The notes under the pieces were generated by a model. It was not told the origin of the DNA. It made no database searches and saw only the letters and a list, made by a program, of their open reading frames with translations. Position numbers and translations under genes: made by a program. This document shows, piece after piece, positions 13,288 to 13,313 of a stretch of 13,313 bases of DNA. Each line of letters begins with the position of its first letter. The first letter of the stretch is position 1. The DNA is taken from NCBI GenBank assembly GCA_900765185.1, contig CAAFQT010000129.1:1-13313 (forward strand), given 5' to 3'. The stretch is from an uncultured Collinsella sp. (lineage in GTDB: Bacteria; Actinomycetota; Coriobacteriia; Coriobacteriales; Coriobacteriaceae).

Positions 13288-13313
13288 TCACTCCTCGATA
13301 AAAGCCGGCACTC
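13288..13313 (-). CDS. Possible last codons of a gene entering from the right edge
   Basis: On the minus strand the frame reads VPAFIEE and a TGA at 13288-13290, immediately before the GC-rich hairpin. Only seven codons are visible, so neither the gene nor its family can be named. The call rests on the stop-then-hairpin layout. Confidence 0.25.

Overview
The window looks like a piece of a high-GC Gram-positive chromosome, most likely a coriobacterium close to Collinsella. This rests on codon use, protein style, the Actinobacteria-like housekeeping cluster and the BspA-type surface-protein fragment. The genus is my inference; no marker gene fixes it.

Left part (1-8430, minus strand): a compact conserved cluster, transcribed right to left as alaS (alanyl-tRNA synthetase), ruvX (YqgF-type nuclease), mltG (murein transglycosylase), a YqeG-like HAD phosphatase, aroK (shikimate kinase), an AroB-family protein, pepP (M24 aminopeptidase) and efp (elongation factor P, cut by the window edge). 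Starts and stops overlap or nearly touch from alaS to aroB, which indicates one operon with translational coupling. alaS has a good promoter. pepP ends at a clear intrinsic terminator, and efp then has its own TATAAT promoter. The striking point is that the AroB homologue aligns over its core with dehydroquinate synthase but has lost all three metal-ligand positions, while its coupled partner AroK keeps its active site.

Middle (8430-9780): a scarred stretch. An intrinsic terminator facing alaS has no intact gene feeding it. An AT-rich four-helix membrane protein lies on the plus strand. On the minus strand are an acidic C-terminal remnant, the PDZ tail of an HtrA-type protease, and the first 40 codons of another gene (possibly ligA). 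The last two are joined out of frame, as a deletion would leave them.

Right part (9780-13313): accessory DNA. It holds an exported or anchored hypothetical protein (minus), a GC-rich hypothetical ORF, a possible 37-residue peptide, a 79-residue membrane protein, and an AAA_14/DUF4143 ATPase (plus). The ATPase lies behind an elaborate non-coding region: a 17-bp imperfect hairpin, a 13-bp perfect inverted repeat, and four GTCCCAA boxes at exactly 23-bp spacing running into a TATAAT promoter. A 15-bp perfect hairpin follows the ATPase. The window ends in a truncated, frameshifted BspA-like (DUF285) surface protein fragment next to a terminator-like hairpin with no U-tract, another likely recombination scar.

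No tRNA, rRNA, CRISPR array, transposase or integrase was seen.
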